42,108 nt of DNA from an uncultured Sphingomonadales bacterium (GTDB lineage Bacteria > Pseudomonadota > Alphaproteobacteria > Sphingomonadales > Sphingomonadaceae): positions 1 to 42,108 of the forward strand of contig CALMZE010000034.1 of assembly GCA_937870585.1 (NCBI GenBank), in the 5' to 3' direction. The notes under the pieces were generated by a model. The model was given only the letters and a program-made list of their open reading frames with translations. It was not told the DNA's origin and made no database searches. This document shows positions 35,120 through 42,108 of the stretch, piece after piece. The position numbers were made by a program, and so were the translations under genes. Positions within the stretch are counted from its first letter, which is position 1. Each line of letters begins with the position of its first letter.

Positions 35120-35165
35120 CCCCGTCTTTTTGGCCTGAAATGGCCAGAAACCAGCCCAGACGGGG
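35120..35165 (+). promoter_or_regulatory. Two-tier stem-loop in the rpsJ-rplC spacer
   Basis: An outer stem CCCCGTCT (35120-35127) with AGACGGGG (35158-35165) encloses an inner hairpin TGGCC (35131-35135) with GGCCA (35142-35146). It sits in a 186-base spacer, long for the S10 operon, 84 bases before the rplC start. A leader-type regulatory RNA or attenuator is possible. No T tract follows. Confidence 0.5.
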
Positions 35166-35248
35166 CCAGACTGAAAATTTGGGTTGAACAGCACGCCCGC
35201 GGGGAATGGGTCTCCGTGGGCCTCTGCACATAATGGAGTATGCAGATC

Positions 35249-36010
35249 ATGCGCACTGGCGTGATCGCGAAGAAGGTTGGGATGACACGCATCTTCAATG
35301 AAGATGGCCGTCATGTTCCCGTGACCGTTCTTTCGCTGGAAAATTGCCAGGTGGTCTCGCACAAGACAGCGGATCGTGACGGTTACGTCGCGCTCCAGCT
35401 CGGTGCGGGGGCTGCCAAAGCCAAGAATGTTGCCAAGCCGCAGCGCGGCCACTTTGCGAAGGCCGAAGTTGAGCCCAAGGCTCAGCTCGTCGAATTCCGC
35501 GTGGCCGAAGATGCACTGGTTGATGTGGGTGCGGAAATCTCCGCCAGCCACTTCATTGCCGGACAACTGGTCGATGTCGCCGGTCACACGCAGGGCAAGG
35601 GCTTTGCGGGTGCCATGAAGCGCTGGAACTTCGGCGGTCTGCGCGCCACGCACGGCGTGTCCGTCTCGCACCGTTCGCATGGTTCGACCGGTAACCGTCA
35701 GGATCCGGGCAAGACCTTCAAAAACAAGAAGATGGCCGGTCACATGGGTGATCGTGAGCGCACGCAGCAGAACCTTGAAGTGGTTCTGGCTGATGAAGAG
35801 CGCGGCCTTCTGTTCATCAAGGGTTCGGTCCCCGGTGCCAAGGGCACCTGGCTGACGGTTTCGGACGCCGTCAAGGTCGCCCGCCCGGCTGATGTGCCTT
35901 ATCCCGCTGCCATCAAGTCTGCGGCTGCCCCGGCTCCGGTTGCTGAAGAAGCGCCCGCTGCCGAAGCGCCCGAAGCTGATGCTTCCGCAACCGAAAACCA
36001 GGAGGGCTGA
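35249..36010 (+). CDS. rplC: 50S ribosomal protein L3
   Basis: With ATG 35249 the protein has 253 residues beginning [16 protein letters not shown], the usual L3 N-terminus. The central [17 protein letters not shown] and [18 protein letters not shown] loop fits the L3 extension that reaches toward the peptidyl-transferase centre. GGAG at 35235-35238 is ten bases before 35249; the ATG at 35240 would leave almost no spacing, so it is not chosen. The C-terminal 35 residues are an Ala/Glu/Pro-rich acidic extension absent from E. coli L3. Confidence 0.97.
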   Translation: MRTGVIAKKVGMTRIFNEDGRHVPVTVLSLENCQVVSHKTADRDGYVALQLGAGAAKAKNVAKPQRGHFAKAEVEPKAQLVEFRVAEDALVDVGAEISASHFIAGQLVDVAGHTQGKGFAGAMKRWNFGGLRATHGVSVSHRSHGSTGNRQDPGKTFKNKKMAGHMGDRERTQQNLEVVLADEERGLLFIKGSVPGAKGTWLTVSDAVKVARPADVPYPAAIKSAAAPAPVAEEAPAAEAPEADASATENQEG

Positions 36011-36013
36011 TCC

Positions 36014-36640
36014 ATGAAGGTCAAGGTTCAAACCCTCGACGCCACGGAAAATGGCGACATCGAGCTGAACGACGCAATTTTTGGCGTTGAAGCCCGTGCC
36101 GACATCCTGCACCGCGTCATCACCTGGCAGCTTGAAAAGCGTCGCGCGACTGCGCGTGGTGCCCGCGAGCGTTCAGACGTTGCGCGCACCGGCAAGAAGT
36201 TCGGTCGCCAGAAGGGTGGCGGCACGGCTCGTCACGGCAACCGTCGTGCGCCGAACTTCGTGGGCGGTGGCAAGGCCCATGGTCCCCGCGTTCGCGACTT
36301 TAACCCGTCGCTGAACAAGAAGATCCGCACGCTCGGCCTGAAGATGGCTCTGTCTGACAAGATTGCCAATGGCAGCCTGATCGTGATGGACAATCTGGCG
36401 GTTGAAAACGGCAAGACCAAGGTTCTGGCAGCATCGCTCGCCAAGCTGGGTCTGGGTCATCGCACGCTGGTGATTGATGGCGCTCAGGTGGAACAGAGCT
36501 TCGCGCTCGCCGCGTCCAACCTGATTGGTGTCGATGCGCTGCCTGCGGTTGGTGCTAACGTCTATGACATCGTGAGGGCCCAGACGCTGGTTCTGACCCG
36601 CGCGGGCGTCGAGCAGCTGGAGGCGCGTCTCAATGGCTAA
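36014..36640 (+). CDS. rplD: 50S ribosomal protein L4
   Basis: The 208-residue protein has the L4 internal loop ([20 protein letters not shown]) that lines the peptide tunnel, and a usual length. It starts four bases after the rplC stop, with GGAGG at the end of that gene, so the two are coupled. It overlaps rplW by eight bases. In E. coli L4 is the autoregulator of the S10 operon; whether it is here is not known. Confidence 0.98.
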   Translation: MKVKVQTLDATENGDIELNDAIFGVEARADILHRVITWQLEKRRATARGARERSDVARTGKKFGRQKGGGTARHGNRRAPNFVGGGKAHGPRVRDFNPSLNKKIRTLGLKMALSDKIANGSLIVMDNLAVENGKTKVLAASLAKLGLGHRTLVIDGAQVEQSFALAASNLIGVDALPAVGANVYDIVRAQTLVLTRAGVEQLEARLNG

Positions 36641-36941
36641 CAACGGTATCGCCACCCTGCGTCAGTATGACGTGGTTCGTGCGCCGCACATCACCGAAAA
36701 GTCCACCATGGCTTCCGAACACAATGCTGTTGTGTTCCGCGTGGCCAGCGATGCGACCAAGCCTGAAATCAAGGCTGCCGTCGAAGCGCTGTTCAACGTG
36801 AAGGTCACTGCGGTCAACACCCTGAACCAAAAGGGCAAGACCAAGCGCTGGAAGGGCAAGGCCTACAAGCGTTCGGACTTCAAGAAAGCGATCGTGACGC
36901 TGGCTGAAGGCAGCTCGATCGACGTGACGACGGGAGTCTGA
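36633..36941 (+). CDS. rplW: 50S ribosomal protein L23
   Basis: The 102-residue protein is L23, at the exit of the nascent-chain tunnel. Segments [18 protein letters not shown] and [20 protein letters not shown] are typical. It overlaps the end of rplD by eight bases and is followed by rplB after four bases. Confidence 0.97.
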   Translation: MANNGIATLRQYDVVRAPHITEKSTMASEHNAVVFRVASDATKPEIKAAVEALFNVKVTAVNTLNQKGKTKRWKGKAYKRSDFKKAIVTLAEGSSIDVTTGV

Positions 36942-36945
36942 CACG

Positions 36946-37782
36946 ATGGCATTGAAGCATTATAATCCAACCAGCCCGGCCCGTCGTGGCCTGATCCTGG
37001 TTGACCGGTCCGCCCTGCACAAGGGCAAGCCGGTAAAGGCGCTGACCGAAGGCAAGCGCAAGACGGGTGGCCGCAATAACAAGGGCCATGTCACGTCTCG
37101 CGGTATCGCCGGTGGTCACAAGCAGCGCTATCGCATCATCGACTTCAAGCGTCGCAAGTGGGATATGGATGCCACGGTCGAGCGGCTGGAATATGATCCC
37201 AACCGCACGGCGTTCATCGCGCTCATCAAATATGATGATGGTGAACAGGCCTATATCCTCGCGCCGCAGCGTCTGGCCCCCGGTGACAAGGTTGTCGCGG
37301 GCAAGAAGACGGACGTGAAGCCGGGCAACGCGATGGAGCTGGGCCAGATGCCGGTCGGCACGATCATCCACAATGTGGAGATGAAGCCGGGCAAGGGCGG
37401 CCAGATCGCCCGCTCCGCAGGCACCTATGTCCAGCTGGTCGGTCGTGACCGTGGCATGGTGATTGTGCGCCTTAACTCGGGTGAACAGCGTTATCTGCGT
37501 TCGGATTGCATGGGCACCGTTGGTGCCGTGTCCAACCCGGACAATGGCAACACCAACCTTGCCAAGGCCGGTCGCAATCGCTGGAAGGGCATCAAGCCTT
37601 TGACGCGCGGCGTCGCCAAGAACCCGGTCGATCACCCCCATGGTGGTGGTGAAGGCCGCACCTCTGGTGGCCGTCATCCTGTGACTCCGTGGGGCAAGCC
37701 GACCAAGGGCGCCCGCACCCGCAACAACAAGGCGACGGACAAGATGATTATCCGCTCGCGTCATGCGAAGAAGAAGAGGTAA
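36946..37782 (+). CDS. rplB: 50S ribosomal protein L2
   Basis: The 278-residue protein is L2, needed for subunit joining and peptidyl transfer. It has the SSA-like N-terminal domain ([18 protein letters not shown]) and the conserved [20 protein letters not shown] loop with the functional His. Length is usual. It lies directly between rplW and rpsS. Confidence 0.98.
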   Translation: MALKHYNPTSPARRGLILVDRSALHKGKPVKALTEGKRKTGGRNNKGHVTSRGIAGGHKQRYRIIDFKRRKWDMDATVERLEYDPNRTAFIALIKYDDGEQAYILAPQRLAPGDKVVAGKKTDVKPGNAMELGQMPVGTIIHNVEMKPGKGGQIARSAGTYVQLVGRDRGMVIVRLNSGEQRYLRSDCMGTVGAVSNPDNGNTNLAKAGRNRWKGIKPLTRGVAKNPVDHPHGGGEGRTSGGRHPVTPWGKPTKGARTRNNKATDKMIIRSRHAKKKR

Positions 37783-37785
37783 GTC

Positions 37786-38064
37786 ATGGCCCGTTCCGTC
37801 TGGAAAGGTCCCTTTGTTGACCTTCATCTCCTGAAGAAGGCTGAAGCAGCCGCAGAACAGGGAACCCGTGCCGGTCCGATCAAGACCTGGTCGCGTCGTT
37901 CCACGATCCTGCCGCAGTTCGTTGGCCTCACCTTCAATGTCTATAACGGCCGCAAGTTCGTGCCCGTCTCTGTCAATGAAGACATGGTCGGCATGAAGCT
38001 CGGCGAATTCGCGCCGACCCGCTACTTCCCGGGTCACGCGGCAGACAAGAAGGGCAAGCGCTAA
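37786..38064 (+). CDS. rpsS: 30S ribosomal protein S19
   Basis: The 92-residue protein begins [12 protein letters not shown] and is S19 of the 30S head, contacting S13 and the A-site finger. The segment [20 protein letters not shown] is typical. Its stop TAA shares the A of the rplV start (TAATG), so the two are coupled. Confidence 0.98.
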   Translation: MARSVWKGPFVDLHLLKKAEAAAEQGTRAGPIKTWSRRSTILPQFVGLTFNVYNGRKFVPVSVNEDMVGMKLGEFAPTRYFPGHAADKKGKR

Positions 38065-38447
38065 TGTCCAAACCTGCTGCTCCCCGTCGCGTAGCCGACA
38101 ATGAGGCGCTGGCCGTGAACACGATGATCCGTGGTTCGGACCGCAAGCTCAATCTCGTCGCGGGTCTGATCCGTGGCAAGAAGGCCGGTGACGCGCTGAA
38201 CATCCTCTCTTTCTCGAAGCGTGCCATGGCCGTTGACGTGAAGAAGGTGCTCCAGTCCGCTATCGCCAACGCTGAGAACAACCACAATCTCGATGTGGAT
38301 GCGCTCGTTGTCGCTGAAGCCAGCGTCGGCAAGTCGATGGTCATGAAGCGGTTTGCAACCCGCGCTCGTGGCCGTTCCTCGCGCATCCTGAAGCCGTTCA
38401 GCCGCATTCGTGTGGTTGTCCGCCAAGTCGAAGAAAAGGACGCCTGA
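38064..38447 (+). CDS. rplV: 50S ribosomal protein L22
   Basis: The 127-residue protein is L22, which lines the nascent-peptide tunnel. The long beta-hairpin region ([20 protein letters not shown]) is intact. It has a slightly extended N-terminus ([20 protein letters not shown]), normal for alphaproteobacteria. It is coupled to rpsS by a one-base overlap and ends one base before rpsC. Confidence 0.97.
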   Translation: MSKPAAPRRVADNEALAVNTMIRGSDRKLNLVAGLIRGKKAGDALNILSFSKRAMAVDVKKVLQSAIANAENNHNLDVDALVVAEASVGKSMVMKRFATRARGRSSRILKPFSRIRVVVRQVEEKDA

Positions 38448-38448
38448 T

Positions 38449-39144
38449 ATGGGTCAGAAGAGCAATCCGATCGGTCTGCGCCTTCAGATCAACCGCACCT
38501 GGGATAGCCGCTGGTTCGCCGGTGGTCAGGATTATGGCCGTCTTCTTCTGGAAGACCTCAAGCTGCGCAAGTTCATCTTCAAGAAGCTGCCCCAGGCCGC
38601 GATCTCGAAGGTGGTGATCGAGCGCCCGGCTAAGCTGTGCCGCATCTCCATCTATGCCGCACGCCCCGGCGTGATCATCGGCAAGAAGGGTGGCGACATC
38701 GAGAAGCTTCGCAAGGAGTTGGGGGCGATGACCTCCAGCGACGTGTCGCTGAACATCGTCGAAATCCGCAAGCCGGAAATCGATGCCAAGCTCGTGGCGG
38801 ACGGCGTTGCCGATCAGCTGGAGCGCCGCATTGCCTTCCGTCGCGCGATGAAGCGTGCCGTGCAGTCCGCGCTGCGTCTGGGTGCCGAAGGCATCAAGAT
38901 CACCTGCGGTGGCCGTCTGGGTGGCGCTGAAATCGCTCGTACCGAATGGTATCGCGAAGGCCGTGTGCCGCTGCATACGCTGCGCGCGAACGTCGATTAT
39001 GCCGAAAGTCAGGCGCACACTGCTTATGGCGTGTGCGGCATCAAGGTCTGGATCTTCAAGGGTGAAATCCTTGGTCATGATCCCATGGCGACCGACCGTC
39101 TGATGGTCGAAGCGCAGACCTCTGGCGTCCGTCCGGCCCGCTAA
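38449..39144 (+). CDS. rpsC: 30S ribosomal protein S3
   Basis: The 231-residue protein begins [18 protein letters not shown], fixing the start at 38449 rather than the longer open frame from 38410. The KH domain motif [15 protein letters not shown] binds RNA, and the second domain ([20 protein letters not shown]) lines the mRNA entry tunnel. The stop of rplV lies directly before the start. Confidence 0.98.
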   Translation: MGQKSNPIGLRLQINRTWDSRWFAGGQDYGRLLLEDLKLRKFIFKKLPQAAISKVVIERPAKLCRISIYAARPGVIIGKKGGDIEKLRKELGAMTSSDVSLNIVEIRKPEIDAKLVADGVADQLERRIAFRRAMKRAVQSALRLGAEGIKITCGGRLGGAEIARTEWYREGRVPLHTLRANVDYAESQAHTAYGVCGIKVWIFKGEILGHDPMATDRLMVEAQTSGVRPAR

Positions 39145-39156
39145 GGAAATCGAACC

Positions 39157-39594
39157 ATGCTGCAACCGAAGAAAACAAAGTTCCGCAAGGCGCACAAGGG
39201 CCGGATCCATGGCGATGCCAAGGGCGGCACCGACCTCAATTTCGGGTCTTATGGCCTGAAGGCGATGGAGCCGGAACGTATCACCGCGCGTCAGATTGAA
39301 GCTGCACGTCGTGCCATCACCCGCCACATTCGCCGTCAGGGCCGTTTGTGGATCCGCATCTTCCCGGATGTGCCGGTTTCGTCCAAGCCCGCTGAAGTCC
39401 GCATGGGCTCGGGTAAAGGGTCGCCGGAATTCTGGGTGGCGCGCGTGAAGCCGGGCCGCATCCTGTTCGAACTGGACGGTGTTCCGGGCGATCTGGCTGC
39501 CACCGCGTTCAGCCGCGCAGCCATGAAGCTGCCGATCAAGACCAAGGTCGTGGCCCGTCTGGGCGACACGTCTCACTTGGGAGCCGCGAAATGA
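39157..39594 (+). CDS. rplP: 50S ribosomal protein L16
   Basis: The 145-residue protein begins [16 protein letters not shown] and is L16, which helps place tRNA in the A and P sites. The segment [20 protein letters not shown] is typical and includes the arginine that is hydroxylated in E. coli. Its TGA overlaps the rpmC ATG (ATGA, 39591-39594). Confidence 0.98.
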   Translation: MLQPKKTKFRKAHKGRIHGDAKGGTDLNFGSYGLKAMEPERITARQIEAARRAITRHIRRQGRLWIRIFPDVPVSSKPAEVRMGSGKGSPEFWVARVKPGRILFELDGVPGDLAATAFSRAAMKLPIKTKVVARLGDTSHLGAAK

Positions 39595-39797
39595 CGAAGA
39601 TTGCCGATCTCCGCGTCAAGACCGACGACCAGATTGCGGATCAGCTGCAGGAACTGAAGCGTGAGCAGATGAACCTGCGTTTCCAGGCGGCGACCAGCCA
39701 GCTGGAAAAGCCGAGCCGCGTTCGAGAAGTCCGTCGTGACATTGCCCGCCTCAAGACGCTTCAGGCCCAGCGGGTCGCTGAAGTGCTCAAGGCATAA
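39591..39797 (+). CDS. rpmC: 50S ribosomal protein L29
   Basis: The 68-residue all-helical protein is L29, near the tunnel exit where SRP and trigger factor dock. The segments [20 protein letters not shown] and [15 protein letters not shown] are typical. It is coupled to rplP by a four-base overlap and is 12 bases upstream of rpsQ. Confidence 0.97.
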   Translation: MTKIADLRVKTDDQIADQLQELKREQMNLRFQAATSQLEKPSRVREVRRDIARLKTLQAQRVAEVLKA

Positions 39798-39809
39798 GGA
39801 AGACTGACG

Positions 39810-40058
39810 ATGCCCAAACGTATTCTCACAGGAACCGTCGTCTCCGACAAGAACGACAAGACCGTGGTGGTCAAGGTTGAGCGCAAGGTTGCTCACCCGC
39901 TCTATGGCAAGATCATCCGTCGCTCGAAGAAGTATCACGCGCATGATGAAGCGAATGTGGCCAAGGAAGGCCAGATCGTTCGCATCGAAGAGTGCGCGCC
40001 GATCTCCAAGAACAAAACCTGGCGTCTGGTGACAGATGCCGCAGGCTCGGAGGGCTGA
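39810..40058 (+). CDS. rpsQ: 30S ribosomal protein S17
   Basis: The 82-residue protein begins [20 protein letters not shown] and is S17, an OB-fold primary 16S rRNA binder. The segment [19 protein letters not shown] is typical. It lies between rpmC and rplN; the gap to rplN is three bases. Confidence 0.98.
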   Translation: MPKRILTGTVVSDKNDKTVVVKVERKVAHPLYGKIIRRSKKYHAHDEANVAKEGQIVRIEECAPISKNKTWRLVTDAAGSEG

Positions 40059-40061
40059 TCC

Positions 40062-40430
40062 ATGATTCAGATGCAGTCCAATCTGGAAGTGGCCGATAAC
40101 AGCGGTGCAAAGCGTGTGCAGTGCATCAAGGTTCTCGGTGGCTCCAAGCGCCGGTTCGCCGGCGTGGGTGATCTGATCGTCGTTTCGATCAAGGAAGCCC
40201 AGCCGCGCGGCAAGGTGAAGAAGGGTGACGTGCATCGCGCGGTCATCGTTCGCACCGCCAAGGACATCCGTCGTCCCGATGGCTCCACCATCCGTTTTGA
40301 CACCAACGCTGCGGTGCTGGTGAACAAGAACGCGGAGCCGATCGGCACGCGTATTTTTGGCCCGGTCGTTCGCGAGCTTCGTGCCAAGAATTACATGAAG
40401 ATCATCTCGCTCGCGCCGGAGGTGCTGTAA
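40062..40430 (+). CDS. rplN: 50S ribosomal protein L14
   Basis: The 122-residue protein begins [20 protein letters not shown] and is L14, at the subunit interface and the docking site for silencing factor RsfS. The length is standard for the family. It overlaps rplX by one base (TAATG). Confidence 0.98.
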   Translation: MIQMQSNLEVADNSGAKRVQCIKVLGGSKRRFAGVGDLIVVSIKEAQPRGKVKKGDVHRAVIVRTAKDIRRPDGSTIRFDTNAAVLVNKNAEPIGTRIFGPVVRELRAKNYMKIISLAPEVL

Positions 40431-40750
40431 TGTCTGCCGCGAAGATCAAGAAGGGTGACAATGTCGTCGTCCTGTCCGGCAAGGACAAGGGCAAGCACGG
40501 CACGGTGACCCAGGCGCTCCCCAAGGACGGCAAGGTCGTCGTTGCGGGCGTCAACATCATCACCCGCCACGTCAAGCCGAGCCAGGCCAATCCGCAGGGC
40601 GGTCTCGACCGTCGCGAAGCCCCGCTCGCCGTTTCGAAAGTGGCGATTGAAGACCCCAAGACGGGCAAGCCGACCCGCGTTCGCTTTGAAACGCGCGATG
40701 GCAAGAAGGTCCGTGTTGCGGTCAAGTCCGGAGAAGTGATCAATGGCTAA
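40430..40750 (+). CDS. rplX: 50S ribosomal protein L24
   Basis: The 106-residue protein has the KOW motif ([20 protein letters not shown]) and the segment [20 protein letters not shown] typical of L24, an assembly initiator of the 50S. It overlaps rplN by one base and rplE by eight bases, so all three are coupled. Confidence 0.98.
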   Translation: MSAAKIKKGDNVVVLSGKDKGKHGTVTQALPKDGKVVVAGVNIITRHVKPSQANPQGGLDRREAPLAVSKVAIEDPKTGKPTRVRFETRDGKKVRVAVKSGEVING

Positions 40751-41318
40751 GGCTTATACTCCCCGGCTTCAGGGCCAGTATAACGATCGCATCATTGCCG
40801 CGATGACCGAGAAGTTCGGGTACACCAACTCGCTTCAGGTTCCGCGTCTTGAAAAGATCGTGCTCAACATGGGCGTTGGCGAAGCCACGCAGGACAAGAA
40901 GAAGGTCGAGATCGCCGCTGCCGAAATGGAGCTGATCGCTGGCCAGAAGCCTGTTGTGACCAAGGCCAAGACTTCCATCGCGCAGTTCAAGCTGCGTGAA
41001 GGGATGCCGATCGGCTGCAAGGTGACCTTGCGTCGTGACAACATGTACGAATTTCTTGATCGCCTGATCACCATTGCACTGCCCCGCGTGCGCGATTTCC
41101 GGGGTCTCAACCCCAAGTCGTTCGACGGACGTGGCAACTATGCGATGGGCCTGAAGGAGCAGCTGGTTTTCCCGGAAATCAGCTACGACAAGATCGAGAA
41201 GGTGCGTGGGATGGACATCATCGTGGCCACCTCCGCCCGCACCGACGACGAAGCGCGCGAGCTGCTCCGTCTGTTCGGTTTCCCGTTCCCGCAGGAAGAC
41301 CTGCAGCAGGCTGCGTAA
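40743..41318 (+). CDS. rplE: 50S ribosomal protein L5
   Basis: The 191-residue protein is L5, binding 5S rRNA and contacting S13. Segments [20 protein letters not shown] and [20 protein letters not shown] are typical. It overlaps rplX by eight bases; the following gap to rpsN is 37 bases. Confidence 0.98.
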   Translation: MAKAYTPRLQGQYNDRIIAAMTEKFGYTNSLQVPRLEKIVLNMGVGEATQDKKKVEIAAAEMELIAGQKPVVTKAKTSIAQFKLREGMPIGCKVTLRRDNMYEFLDRLITIALPRVRDFRGLNPKSFDGRGNYAMGLKEQLVFPEISYDKIEKVRGMDIIVATSARTDDEARELLRLFGFPFPQEDLQQAA

Positions 41319-41355
41319 GCAGTCTCTCTCCAATGGAAGGATGAGAACTTAAGTC

Positions 41356-41661
41356 ATGGCGAAACTGAGTTCGATCAACAAGAACGAGCGTCGCAAGAAG
41401 CTCGTAAAGCAGATGGCAGGCCGTTATGCGCGCCTGAAGGCCATCGCGAACGACAAATCCGCAGACGATACGGACCGCCTGATGGCGCGTCTGAAGATGG
41501 CGGAAATCCCGCGCAACGGTAACCCGACGCGCATCCGCAACCGTTGCGAGCTGACCGGTCGTCCGCGCGCTTACTACCGCAAGTTCCGGCTTTGCCGCGT
41601 TCAGCTTCGGGAACTGGCCAATAAGGGCCTGATCCCCGGCGTCGTGAAGTCCAGCTGGTAA
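41356..41661 (+). CDS. rpsN: 30S ribosomal protein S14 (zinc-independent type)
   Basis: The 101-residue protein is the long form of S14. It lacks the CxxC pairs of the short zinc-binding form; only two cysteines (NRCEL, RLCRV) are seen, so it is the C-minus type. The C-terminal [14 protein letters not shown] is typical. It lies between rplE and rpsH, 12 bases upstream of the latter. Confidence 0.97.
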   Translation: MAKLSSINKNERRKKLVKQMAGRYARLKAIANDKSADDTDRLMARLKMAEIPRNGNPTRIRNRCELTGRPRAYYRKFRLCRVQLRELANKGLIPGVVKSSW

Positions 41662-41673
41662 GGGATTGATAGA

Positions 41674-42069
41674 ATGGCATTGACCGATCCCCTGGGTGAT
41701 ATGCTCACCCGCATCCGCAACGGCCAGCGTGCAAAGAAGGACAGCGTGACCACGCCGGCTTCCAAGCTGCGGGCGCGTGTTCTCGATGTTCTGAAGCGCG
41801 AAGGCTATATTCGTGGCTACAGCGATGAAGTCGTGGCCGGCCATCCCGGCCTGCGCGTCGAGCTGAAATATTTCGAAGGCCAGCCTGCGATCAAGCATCT
41901 GGCCCGCGTGTCCAAGCCGGGCCGCCGCGTCTATTCGGGTTCGCAGGAACTCCCGCGCGTCCGCAACGGTCTGGGCATCACCATTGTCTCCACGCCGAAG
42001 GGCGTTCTGTCTGACGCGGAAGCGCGCGAACAGAATGTCGGCGGCGAAGTGCTCGCGGAGGTCTTCTAA
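41674..42069 (+). CDS. rpsH: 30S ribosomal protein S8
   Basis: The 131-residue protein begins [20 protein letters not shown] and is S8, a primary 16S rRNA binder and, in E. coli, repressor of the spc operon. The C-terminal segment [16 protein letters not shown] is typical. It ends one base before rplF. Confidence 0.98.
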   Translation: MALTDPLGDMLTRIRNGQRAKKDSVTTPASKLRARVLDVLKREGYIRGYSDEVVAGHPGLRVELKYFEGQPAIKHLARVSKPGRRVYSGSQELPRVRNGLGITIVSTPKGVLSDAEAREQNVGGEVLAEVF

Positions 42070-42070
42070 G

Positions 42071-42108
42071 ATGAGCAGGACTGGCAAAAAGCCCGTCACC
42101 CTTCCGGC
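42071..42108 (+). CDS. rplF: 50S ribosomal protein L6 (start only)
   Basis: An ATG at 42071, one base after the rpsH stop, opens the frame MSRTGKKPVTLP and runs off the window after 12 codons. The start of L6 (usually MSRIGKKPI...) and the canonical position after rpsH identify it. Thr replaces the common Ile at residue 4. Confidence 0.85.
   Translation, partial: MSRTGKKPVTLP

Overview
The window reads as a chromosomal segment of a high-GC alphaproteobacterium, most likely of the order Sphingomonadales. The evidence is the divergence pattern of the ribosomal proteins, the catabolic and envelope gene repertoire, and two families of intergenic palindromes (cores TTCCCGC..GCGGGAA and CTGAGCTTGTCGAAG) that I associate with sphingomonads. 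No phage, transposase, CRISPR array, tRNA or rRNA was found. No stretch longer than 300 bases lacks a gene; the largest spacers are 24765-25011 (holds a palindrome) and 30118-30347 (leader of the ribosomal cluster).

Left part (1-12.7 kb): a secreted protein of unknown role cut by the window edge, an MpaB-type oxygenase, an AtuA-family protein, an adrenodoxin-reductase-type ferredoxin-NADP reductase, a UPF0178 protein translationally coupled to a DbpA-like DEAD-box helicase, a secreted DUF1254/DUF1214 protein, a YceI protein followed by a cytochrome b561-YceI fusion, and a Rieske oxygenase preceded by a perfect palindrome and a TetR gene.

Middle part (12.7-29.1 kb): J-domain protein, BolA, polyphosphate kinase 2, a phytase-like esterase, topoisomerase I, small secreted or membrane proteins of unknown role, a 59-residue helix-turn-helix-like ORF, an exported FKBP isomerase, an archaeal/eukaryal-type (type 3) prolyl-tRNA synthetase, a PepSY/response-regulator/histidine-kinase operon, an HSL-type hydrolase, an MFS transporter and an Uup-like ABC-F ATPase.

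Right part (29.2-42.1 kb): a secreted protein with two DxDGD motifs, then the merged str-S10-spc cluster in canonical order: rpsL, rpsG, fusA, tuf, rpsJ, rplC, rplD, rplW, rplB, rpsS, rplV, rpsC, rplP, rpmC, rpsQ, rplN, rplX, rplE, rpsN, rpsH and the start of rplF. Spacers in the str portion carry stem-loops; downstream of rplC most genes touch or overlap.

The most interesting signals are non-coding or single-residue. (1) Every convergent gene junction that is not an overlap carries a long palindromic element. (2) The ribosome binding site of the YceI gene lies in a 13-bp perfect inverted repeat whose partner is upstream in its leader. (3) A perfect 14-bp palindrome sits between the TetR gene and the Rieske oxygenase gene. 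(4) Ribosomal protein S12 natively has Arg at position 88, a residue linked to streptomycin resistance elsewhere. I see no clear evidence of a wholly new multi-gene system.
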